From contig CAMICF010000145.1 in assembly GCA_946222495.1 (NCBI GenBank), positions 1-7,472 of the forward strand: a stretch of DNA of 7,472 bases, written 5' to 3'. Made by a program: the position numbers and the translations under genes. Positions 1 to 5,526 of the stretch are shown piece by piece. The stretch comes from an uncultured Janibacter sp. (GTDB lineage Bacteria > Actinomycetota > Actinomycetes > Actinomycetales > Dermatophilaceae). The notes under the pieces were generated by a model. That model was not told where the DNA came from. It made no database searches and worked only from the letters and a program-made list of their open reading frames with translations. Position 1 is the stretch's first letter; each line of letters begins with the position of its first letter.

Positions 1-63
1 CGACCGAGCGGGCCCTGTGGAAAAGTCGGGACCGAGCCCTCGCCACGCGAGCACGCTTCGCAG

Positions 64-999
64 ATGACGCCCACACTGCGCACCGCCCCGTCCGACCTCG
101 GCGACATGCCCCTCTTCAGCACCGTGGAGGCAGAGGCCCGGGGGATCTCGCGCCGCGACCTCCGGGTCCTCGTCCGCCGAGAGCTCATCTGGCAGGTCGC
201 CCGCGGCTGGTACTCCTCCCGTATGGACGCCGGCCCCGAGGATCGGCACATCCTCCGGGCCCTGGCCACGATGCGCCTCCAGGGCGGAACCACGACGGCC
301 TGCCGCCACACCGCAGCCCTCATCCTCGGGATGCCACTGGTTCGGACGGACCTCTCGATCGTCGAGATCAGCAAGGAGTCGTCCACGCACGGCCGCACGA
401 CAGCCGGAGTCCGCGTGAGCCAGCTCGACGTCGAGCGCACCGGGCGCGTCGAGGTCCCCTTGCCGGACTTCGAGACGTCCGCGCTGACGGTCTCGCCGGC
501 GTGGGCCGTCGTCGGCACCGCCCTGACGAACAACCTCGCCGGCGCGCTGGCGGCCGGCGACCACGCCCTGCGCCACGCGATGTGCGGACGGTCCGAGATC
601 GATGCCGCCCTCGAGGATGCCCGGGGTGCGAAGGGGGTGGCGAGGGCACGAGAGACCCTGAGCCACCTGGAGCCTCGGCACGAGTCACCCGGCGAGACGC
701 TGACCGCCGTGGTCCTCCGACGCAGCTCGTGGACCTTCGAGCCACAGGTGGCGGTCAGGGCTGCAGGGCGCATGTATCGCCTGGACTTCGGTGTGCGCGA
801 GCTCAAGCTGGCGGTCGAGTTCGACGGGCAGACGAAGTACACCGGTCCTGAGGTCATGGCGGCGCAGGTCGTGCGCGAGAACCACCTCCGGGACGAAGGG
901 TGGACCTTCGTGCGATTCGACTGGTCGGACCTCGACGACGAGGCCGGCATGCACAGCCGCCTCGCCGCAGCGGCGTGGGCATGCCGGGACGTCACGTGA
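64..999 (+). CDS. AbiEi-like N-terminal domain / DUF559 (Vsr-fold) protein
   Basis: This 311-residue protein resembles the actinobacterial family annotated as 'type IV toxin-antitoxin system AbiEi family antitoxin domain-containing' or DUF559 proteins. Residues about 17-50 look like the AbiEi winged-helix start (PLFSTVEAEARGISRRDLR, then a W-x(2)-ARGWY motif). Residues about 205-300 look like the DUF559/Vsr endonuclease-like fold: the SPGE segment at 208-211, then D241, E252, D254, K258 and the ending RENHLRDEGW-x-FVRFDWSDL. Those acidic and lysine residues could form a PD-(D/E)xK-type nuclease site, but activity is inferred, and no AbiEii toxin gene lies next to it. There is no Shine-Dalgarno before ATG 64. 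The frame stays open to the left edge without another start codon, so a start outside the window cannot be excluded; ATG 106 is a shorter alternative. Cellular role unknown. Confidence 0.8.
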   Translation: MTPTLRTAPSDLGDMPLFSTVEAEARGISRRDLRVLVRRELIWQVARGWYSSRMDAGPEDRHILRALATMRLQGGTTTACRHTAALILGMPLVRTDLSIVEISKESSTHGRTTAGVRVSQLDVERTGRVEVPLPDFETSALTVSPAWAVVGTALTNNLAGALAAGDHALRHAMCGRSEIDAALEDARGAKGVARARETLSHLEPRHESPGETLTAVVLRRSSWTFEPQVAVRAAGRMYRLDFGVRELKLAVEFDGQTKYTGPEVMAAQVVRENHLRDEGWTFVRFDWSDLDDEAGMHSRLAAAAWACRDVT

Positions 1000-1006
1000 C
1001 CGAGAT

Positions 1007-1102
1007 GCGCACGACCTTAAGGAGATGCGAAGGGGGGGGCGCACGACCTTAAGGAGATACGCACCTGGGGGCGCACGACCTTAAGGAGATGCGAAAGGGG
1101 GT
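1007..1102. repeat. Three-copy tandem repeat, exact 32-bp period, palindromic core
   Basis: Copies start at 1007, 1039 and 1071. Each has a 23-bp conserved part followed by a 9-bp variable, G-rich part. The conserved part contains the hyphenated dyad CGCA-N3-CCTTAAGG-N3-TGCG; copy 2 has one change (ATACG for ATGCG). A partial unit, GAGATGCG at 1002-1009, precedes copy 1. The array fills most of the gap between the DUF559 gene and the aminotransferase gene and ends just before the aminotransferase start. TTAA-containing sequence is rare in DNA this GC-rich, so conservation of CCTTAAGG suggests a protein-binding site or a dispersed repeat family. No other copy occurs in the window. I do not recognise the motif. 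Confidence 0.9.
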
Positions 1103-1106
1103 GACT

Positions 1107-1112
1107 AAGGTG
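1107..1112 (+). promoter_or_regulatory. Ribosome binding site deciding the aminotransferase start
   Basis: AAGGTG lies 6 nt before ATG 1119. The earlier in-frame ATG at 1089 directly abuts AAGGAG with zero spacing and lies inside repeat copy 3, so it is a poor start. GTG 1101 and GTG 1110 are in frame but less well placed. Confidence 0.55.
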
Positions 1113-1118
1113 CCCTCC

Positions 1119-2192
1119 ATGGACTCCCCTCGGCTCCGCGCCGCCCTCGACCAGGTTCCCGCCTACGTCGCCGGCAAGCCCCCGGCGCCGCGCGAGGGCC
1201 AGACGGTCTACAAGGTGTCCTCGAACGAGAACCCGCACCCTCCCCTTCCCTCCGTCCTCGAGGTGATCCGCGAGGAGGCCGCCGGCGTCAACCGCTACCC
1301 GGACATGGGGGTCACCCGCCTGACGGATGCCCTCGCCGCGCACCTCGACGTGCCCCGCGAGCAGCTGGCGACGGGCACCGGCAGCGTCGGGGTCCTCGCC
1401 CAGATCGTCCAGTCCCTCTGCGACGCGGGCGACGAGGTCGTCTACGCCTGGCGCTCCTTCGAGGCCTACCCGATCGTCGTCGCCATCGCCGGCGCCGTCT
1501 CGGTGCAGGTGCCCCTGACGGACGACCACCGGCACGACCTCGACGCCATGCTCGCGGCGATCACCGACCGCACCAAGGTCGTCCTCGTCTGCACCCCCAA
1601 CAACCCGACCGGTCCGGCCGTCACCCACGCCGAGCTCGAGGCCTTCATCGCCCGGGTCCCCCGCCACGTCCTCGTCGTCGTCGACGAGGCCTACCTCGAG
1701 TTCGTCGAGGGCGAGGGTCGGGTCGACGGGCTCGCGCTGCGCCGGGAGCACGCCAACGTCATGCTCCTGCGCACCTTCTCCAAGGCCTACGGGCTCGCCG
1801 GCCTCCGCGTCGGCTACGCCGTGGCCCCCGAGCCGGTGGCCGAGGCCCTGCGCAAGACCGCCACCCCCTTCGGCGTCAACGTCCTGGCCCAGACGGCGGC
1901 CGTCGCCTCGCTCGAGGCGAAGGCCGAGCTCGACGTCCGCGTCAAGCAGCTCACGGCCGAGCGCGCCCGGGTCGTCGAGGCGCTGCGCGAGGCCGGCTGG
2001 GACCTGCCGGAGAGCCAGGCCAACTTCGTCTGGTTCCCCCTCTGCGAGCGCACCCCCGCCTTCGTCGCCGCCTGCGAGGAGGCCGGGCTCTCGGTGCGCC
2101 CCTACGGCACCGACGGCGTCCGGGTGACCATCGGCGAGCCCGAGGCCAACGACCGCGTCATCGAGGTGGCCACCGCCTTCCTGCGCGGCTGA
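1119..2192 (+). CDS. pat: Aromatic amino acid / histidinol-phosphate aminotransferase (Pat/HisC2 type)
   Basis: This is a PLP-dependent fold-type I aminotransferase of 357 residues, the usual family length. Visible elements are the SSNEN substrate-side motif (34-38), NRYPDMG (58-64), CTPNNPTG (158-165), D189 in VVDEAY (pyridine-nitrogen aspartate), and the Schiff-base lysine K222 in RTFSKAYGLAGLRVGY. The WRSFEAYPI segment (111-119), this K222 motif, SQANFVWFPL and VRPYGTDGVRVT match my recollection of Mycobacterium Rv3772 (HisC2) and Corynebacterium Pat better than the HisC encoded in his operons. Together with the absence of his genes nearby, this favours transamination of aromatic keto acids (phenylalanine/tyrosine synthesis), although histidinol-phosphate activity is possible. 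It is cytoplasmic. The start follows AAGGTG at good spacing; an earlier in-frame ATG at 1089 would add 10 residues encoded by the repeat array. Automated annotation would probably call it hisC. Confidence 0.93.
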   Translation: MDSPRLRAALDQVPAYVAGKPPAPREGQTVYKVSSNENPHPPLPSVLEVIREEAAGVNRYPDMGVTRLTDALAAHLDVPREQLATGTGSVGVLAQIVQSLCDAGDEVVYAWRSFEAYPIVVAIAGAVSVQVPLTDDHRHDLDAMLAAITDRTKVVLVCTPNNPTGPAVTHAELEAFIARVPRHVLVVVDEAYLEFVEGEGRVDGLALRREHANVMLLRTFSKAYGLAGLRVGYAVAPEPVAEALRKTATPFGVNVLAQTAAVASLEAKAELDVRVKQLTAERARVVEALREAGWDLPESQANFVWFPLCERTPAFVAACEEAGLSVRPYGTDGVRVTIGEPEANDRVIEVATAFLRG

Positions 2193-2207
2193 GTCGGCGG
2201 CACGCCG

Positions 2208-2228
2208 GCCCCCTGCCATGCTGGGGGC
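2208..2228 (+). promoter_or_regulatory. Hairpin ending exactly at the holin-family start codon
   Basis: GCCCCC (2208-2213) pairs with GGGGGC (2223-2228). Inside, after a T/T mismatch, GC pairs with GC around a CAT loop. It lies in the 36-nt gap after the aminotransferase stop. The only purine-rich stretch before ATG 2229 is the right arm, so folding could limit translation of the downstream gene. It could instead be a weak terminator; there is no T-run. Confidence 0.45.
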
Positions 2229-2624
2229 ATGACCAACTTCCTCATCCGGACCGCAGTCAACGCGGTGGCACTCTGGGTCTCGGCCCTGCTCGTCGACGGC
2301 ATCGTGCTGGCGGAGGACGACGCCACGTTCGCCTCCAAGTTCACGACGATCCTCCTCGTGGCCCTGATCTTCGGCGTGGTCAACGCCATCGTGAAGCCGA
2401 TCGCGAAGCTCCTCTCCTTCCCGGTGATCATCCTGACGCTGGGTCTCTTCACGTTCATCGTCAACGCCTTCCTGCTCCAGGTCACCGAGTGGATCGCCGA
2501 GCCCCTCGGCCTGAGCTTCGTCATCACGAAGTTCTGGTGGGACGCCGTCATCGGCGCGCTGATCATCACCGTCGTCTCGATGATCCTCAGCTGGATCCTC
2601 CCGGAGAAGGAAGACCTGGACTGA
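2229..2624 (+). CDS. Phage holin family 4 (YvlD/DUF360-like) membrane protein
   Basis: A 131-residue very hydrophobic protein with about four transmembrane segments (roughly 5-27, 38-55, 62-84 and 104-124) and a short acidic C-terminus (PEKEDLD). The family signature is clear: N52-x(4)-KP in the second segment, then FPVIILTLGLFTFIVNAF with P65 and L69-G72, and a conserved Asn near the N-terminus. Proteins of PF04020 are widespread in bacterial chromosomes. Despite the name they are usually not phage lysis genes, and their exact function is not established; envelope-stress links are known for some relatives. No phage genes lie nearby. It is the only start in frame after the upstream stop, 36 nt away, so it is probably co-transcribed with the aminotransferase gene. 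There is no convincing Shine-Dalgarno, only a G-run within a hairpin. Confidence 0.9.
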   Translation: MTNFLIRTAVNAVALWVSALLVDGIVLAEDDATFASKFTTILLVALIFGVVNAIVKPIAKLLSFPVIILTLGLFTFIVNAFLLQVTEWIAEPLGLSFVITKFWWDAVIGALIITVVSMILSWILPEKEDLD

Positions 2625-2634
2625 CCGCTCGCGA

Positions 2635-2667
2635 TCACGGCGCCCCGGCACGAAGGGGGCGCCGTGA
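2635..2667 (+). terminator. Hairpin terminator after the holin-family gene
   Basis: A perfect 12-bp stem, TCACGGCGCCCC (2635-2646) with GGGGCGCCGTGA (2656-2667), has a 9-nt loop and starts 10 nt after the stop codon. There is no T-run, as is common for actinobacterial terminator-like hairpins. It separates the aminotransferase/holin block from the next gene. Confidence 0.75.
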
Positions 2668-2705
2668 CGCTGCGCACACGCGTCCCCGCCACCCGCACCC
2701 GTTGT

Positions 2706-2731
2706 GGTCACCTAGTGGGTCATACTTGACC
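2706..2731 (+). promoter_or_regulatory. Putative operator/promoter element before the SBP-VWA gene
   Basis: GGTCA occurs at 2706-2710 and 2718-2722, and the second copy forms an inverted repeat with TGACC at 2727-2731 (GGTCA-TACT-TGACC). CATACT (2721-2726) could be a -10 hexamer, but no -35 box is correctly spaced. The site lies 43 nt before the start codon in the only non-coding stretch between the terminator and the gene. The regulatory role is inferred. Confidence 0.3.
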
Positions 2732-2773
2732 GGCTGGTAGCAACGACGTGCCGGTGACGAAGGAGAACGCGGA

Positions 2774-4513
2774 ATGGCCGGTCGACGACACGACCTCTGG
2801 GACGATGACGAGCTCGAGACCACGGACTCGTCGGACACAGGCACCCCCGACGTCTCGGACGGGCGCGAGACGCCGGACCAGCCGGAGACCCGCGCGAGCC
2901 GCCACCGCCGCCGTCGCCGCTTCCCGGGCTGGGCGATCCTCCTGGCCATCGTCCTCGTGCTCCTCCTGTGCGCCGGTGGCGCCTTCGCCACCCTCGGAGG
3001 CGGCGACGACGAGTCCGCGTGCGGGGGCGACCCGGTCACCGTGGCCGCCACACCGGAGATCGCCAAGCCCCTCGAGCAGGCCCTCGCGAAGGTGGAGAAG
3101 GACGACGACTGCATCGACTTCGACGTCTCCTCCGTCGCCGCGTCCACCGCCGCCGACAACATCAACAAGGGCCAGGCCCCCGACATCTGGATCCCGGACA
3201 GCTCGACGTGGATCGACGCGATCGACGAGAAGAAGACCTCCGGCCAGTGGCTGGAGGGGCAGTCCATCGCCTCCTCCCCCGTCGCCCTGGCCACCGGCCC
3301 GGACACGAAGGGGGGCACCTCCGAGGTCTCCTCGTGGACGACGCTCCTCAACGAGGAGGGCTCGCTGATGATGTCCGACCCCGACGTCGACACCGCCAGC
3401 CGGCTTGCCTTCCACGCCAGCCGTTCCGGTCAGCCCGACCGCATCGGCCTGGAGATGGGCAAGCGCCTGATCTTCCTGTCGCGCTTCGCGGCGCCGTCGG
3501 CGAACAAGCAGTTCGACGACTATGACAACGACCCGACGAAGACCTCTCCCTTCCCCGCATCCGAGCAGCGGATCGCGGAGTACAACGAGGGCGACCCCAG
3601 CCAGGACCCCCTTCGCGCGGTCATCCCGGAGCGGGGGACGCTCTCGCTCGACTACCCGTGGATCACCAACCCGGAGCTGAGCGGAGACGTCCTCAAGTCC
3701 GCGGACCGGGCCCGCACGGAGCTCGGCACCCTCGAGATCCGTGACTCGCTCGCCAAGGCCGGGTTCCGCGACGCCAATGGTCAGGGCGGCCCGACGATCG
3801 ACGGCCAAGCACCCCCCAAGGTCAAGGAGCTCGAGGCCCCGGACCGCAAGGAGCGGGTCGCCGCCGTCGAGCAGTGGGACCTCATGCGCACCGACATGCG
3901 GATGCTCGCCCTCATCGACGCCTCCGGCTCGATGAACCGGGACAGCCCGACCCCGGGCATGAGCCGGTGGGAGGTCACCAAGGGGTCCCTGCTCAAGGGG
4001 CTCGACATCCTGCCGGCCGGCGGCCAGGCCGGTGGCTGGATGTTCTCCGTCGAGGAAGGGGAGAAGGAGACGCACAAGGAGCTGGCCAAGGTGCGACCGC
4101 TCACCGCGAAGGAAGGCTCCGGCACGCACCGCGACGCGCTCAAGAAGCTCGTCTCGGAGGGCGACAGCCGCCTCGGCGGTGACACCCCGCTCTACGATGC
4201 CGTCTGGGACGCGCACCAGAAGATGGTCAAGGACTACGACAAGAAGTACGTCAACTCGATCGTCCTCTTCACCGACGGCGAGAACGACAACCCCAACGGC
4301 GGCCTGACCCTCAAGCAGCTGCTGAAGAAGCTCGACGACTCCTACGACCCCAACCGCCCGGTGCGCATCATCACCATCGGCATGGGCGAGGCCGACGCGG
4401 ACGCGCTGCAGCAGATCTCCGAGGAGACGGGCGGGACCTCGTACATCGCGGAGACCCCCGACGACATCGAGCGGGTCTTCGTCCAGGCGCTCCTCGCGCG
4501 CGGCCAGGGCTGA
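2774..4513 (+). CDS. Membrane-anchored ModA-like substrate-binding + VWA domain protein
   Basis: A 579-residue fusion. Residues 1-50 are acidic and then strongly basic (RHRRRRR), consistent with a cytoplasmic tail. Residues about 52-75 form one transmembrane helix (WAILLAIVLVLLL), after which the chain should be outside the cell. Residues about 87-345 resemble a periplasmic binding protein of the SBP_bac_11/ModA type (VTVAATPEI start; NINKGQAPDIWIPDSSTWID at 129-148). Residues about 375-575 are a von Willebrand A domain with a complete MIDAS: D382-S384-S386 (IDASGSM), T471 (GGDT) and D501 (FTDGEN). C83 and C113 could form a disulfide. LLLC at 63-66 is not a canonical lipobox. AAGGAG at 2760-2765, 8 nt upstream, supports the start. 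Similar 'substrate-binding and VWA domain' proteins occur in other actinobacteria; ligand and role are unknown to me. It appears monocistronic. Confidence 0.88.
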   Translation: MAGRRHDLWDDDELETTDSSDTGTPDVSDGRETPDQPETRASRHRRRRRFPGWAILLAIVLVLLLCAGGAFATLGGGDDESACGGDPVTVAATPEIAKPLEQALAKVEKDDDCIDFDVSSVAASTAADNINKGQAPDIWIPDSSTWIDAIDEKKTSGQWLEGQSIASSPVALATGPDTKGGTSEVSSWTTLLNEEGSLMMSDPDVDTASRLAFHASRSGQPDRIGLEMGKRLIFLSRFAAPSANKQFDDYDNDPTKTSPFPASEQRIAEYNEGDPSQDPLRAVIPERGTLSLDYPWITNPELSGDVLKSADRARTELGTLEIRDSLAKAGFRDANGQGGPTIDGQAPPKVKELEAPDRKERVAAVEQWDLMRTDMRMLALIDASGSMNRDSPTPGMSRWEVTKGSLLKGLDILPAGGQAGGWMFSVEEGEKETHKELAKVRPLTAKEGSGTHRDALKKLVSEGDSRLGGDTPLYDAVWDAHQKMVKDYDKKYVNSIVLFTDGENDNPNGGLTLKQLLKKLDDSYDPNRPVRIITIGMGEADADALQQISEETGGTSYIAETPDDIERVFVQALLARGQG

Positions 4514-4535
4514 CCGTCACGAGTTCATGACGGTC
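4512..4535 (+). terminator. Hairpin at the stop codon of the SBP-VWA gene
   Basis: GACCGTCA (4512-4519) pairs perfectly with TGACGGTC (4528-4535) around an 8-nt loop; the left arm begins inside the TGA stop codon. A second stem follows directly: CGGCCGG (4535-4541) with CCGGCCG (4553-4559). There is no T-run. A terminator is the simplest reading. Confidence 0.55.
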
Positions 4536-4558
4536 GGCCGGGGTGCTGTCCGCCGGCC

Positions 4559-4603
4559 GTGCCTGGTGGCACCATGTCTCCACCGGGCACGGCACTAGTG
4601 CCC
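4559..4603 (+). promoter_or_regulatory. Cluster of short dyads upstream of the ABC importer operon
   Basis: GTGCC-TGGT-GGCAC (4559-4572) overlaps TGGTG-G-CACCA (4564-4574). GGGCAC (4585-4590) pairs with GTGCCC (4598-4603), which overlaps the perfect 12-bp palindrome GGCACTAGTGCC (4591-4602). The palindrome ends 24 nt before the start codon. The recurring GGCAC/GTGCC half-site suggests a repressor operator or a structured leader. No clear -35/-10 pair is visible. Confidence 0.4.
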
Positions 4604-4626
4604 CCTGTTCCCACTGGAGGATGGCC

Positions 4627-5526
4627 ATGCGCCGTGCCCACGTTGCTCTTGCCGCCTCGCTCGCCCTGGGCGTGAGCGCCCTCGCGGGCTGCGGCTCGGA
4701 CTCCCTCGAGGAGGGCGGCGGCTCCGACAAGGCGAGCGGCGCCGAGACGAAGGTCGAGAAGGACGACGCGGTCGCCAAGCTCGTGCCCAAGGAGCTCCAG
4801 GGCAAGACGCTGAACATCGGCTCCGACGCCTCCTACGCCCCGAACGAGTTCCTCGGTGACGACGGCAAGACCGTCGAGGGCATGGACGTCGACCTCTTCA
4901 ACGCTGCGGCCGCGAAGATGGGGCTGAAGACGAAGTGGACCAATGCCCCCTTCGACGCCCTCATCCTCGGCGTCTCCTCGGACAAGTACGACATGGCCGT
5001 CAGCTCCTTCACGATCAACCCCGAGCGCAAGAAGCAGGTCTCGATGATCAGCTACTTCGACGCCGGGACCCAGTGGGTCGTCCCCAAGGGCAACGAGGGC
5101 AAGATCGACCCCGACGCGGCCTGCGGCAAGAGCATCGGCGTCCAGAAGGGCACCGTGCAGATCGACGACCTCGACGCGCGCAGCAAGAAGTGCGAGCAGG
5201 CCGGCAAGAAGCCGATCAAGCAGGTCGTCGACCAGGAGCAGTCCAAGGTCACCGCCAGCCTCATCTCCGGCAAGACCGAGGCGATGGTCGCCGACTCCCC
5301 CATCGCCCTCTACGCCGTGAAGCAGAACGAGGACCAGCTCGAGTCCCTCGGTGACATGTACGACTCCGCCCCCTACGGCGTCGTCGTGCCCAAGGAGGAC
5401 CAGGAGTTCGCCAAGGCCGTCGCCGCCGCGTACACCTCCCTCGAGGAGGACGGTACGTACGAGGAGATCCTCAAGAAGTGGGGCAACGAGTCCGGCGCCA
5501 TCGACGACTTCGCCGTCAACCCCTGA
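4627..5526 (+). CDS. Polar amino acid ABC transporter substrate-binding lipoprotein
   Basis: The 299-residue protein has a lipoprotein signal peptide (MRRAHVALAA..., lipobox LAGC, lipidated Cys22), then an acidic/Gly-Ser linker and a family 3 solute-binding domain (SBP_bac_3) from about residue 60. It should capture an amino acid outside the membrane and deliver it to the permease encoded next. Conserved ligand-site elements are SDASYAP (66-72), T129 and R134 in SSFTINPER (Arg typically binds the alpha-carboxylate), GVQKGT (171-176) and D223 in VADSP (typically binds the alpha-amino group). C167 and C189 may form a disulfide. The exact amino acid cannot be read from the sequence. GGAGG at 4616-4620 is 6 nt before ATG 4627, so this start is preferred over ATG 4621, which has no spacing. 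First gene of a three-gene operon. Confidence 0.95.
   Translation: MRRAHVALAASLALGVSALAGCGSDSLEEGGGSDKASGAETKVEKDDAVAKLVPKELQGKTLNIGSDASYAPNEFLGDDGKTVEGMDVDLFNAAAAKMGLKTKWTNAPFDALILGVSSDKYDMAVSSFTINPERKKQVSMISYFDAGTQWVVPKGNEGKIDPDAACGKSIGVQKGTVQIDDLDARSKKCEQAGKKPIKQVVDQEQSKVTASLISGKTEAMVADSPIALYAVKQNEDQLESLGDMYDSAPYGVVVPKEDQEFAKAVAAAYTSLEEDGTYEEILKKWGNESGAIDDFAVNP

Noticed and set aside
1025..1084. Short frame starting in repeat copy 1 (ATG 1025, 19 codons) as a leader peptide for the aminotransferase gene
   Set aside because: AAGGAG abuts the ATG with no spacing, and the peptide is mostly Arg/Gly/Thr with no run of aromatic or His codons, so attenuation is not supported.
1007..1102. CRISPR array
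   Set aside because: Only three units, 9-bp G-rich intervals instead of unique spacers of about 30 bp, and no cas genes.
2229..2624. Prophage lysis holin
   Set aside because: The family name is misleading: PF04020 proteins are common chromosomal membrane proteins, and there are no endolysin or phage structural genes nearby.
1017..2711. 564-residue open frame on the minus strand opposite the aminotransferase and holin-family genes
   Set aside because: Antisense shadow of high-GC coding sequence: the translation is low-complexity and rich in Gly, Asp, Glu, Arg and Val, and the plus-strand products are clear family members.
5351..5525. N-terminal extension of the ATPase reading frame (it stays open back to 5351, giving 678 residues)
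   Set aside because: The extra part is out-of-frame translation of the permease gene; GTG 6569 has a perfect Shine-Dalgarno and standard overlap.
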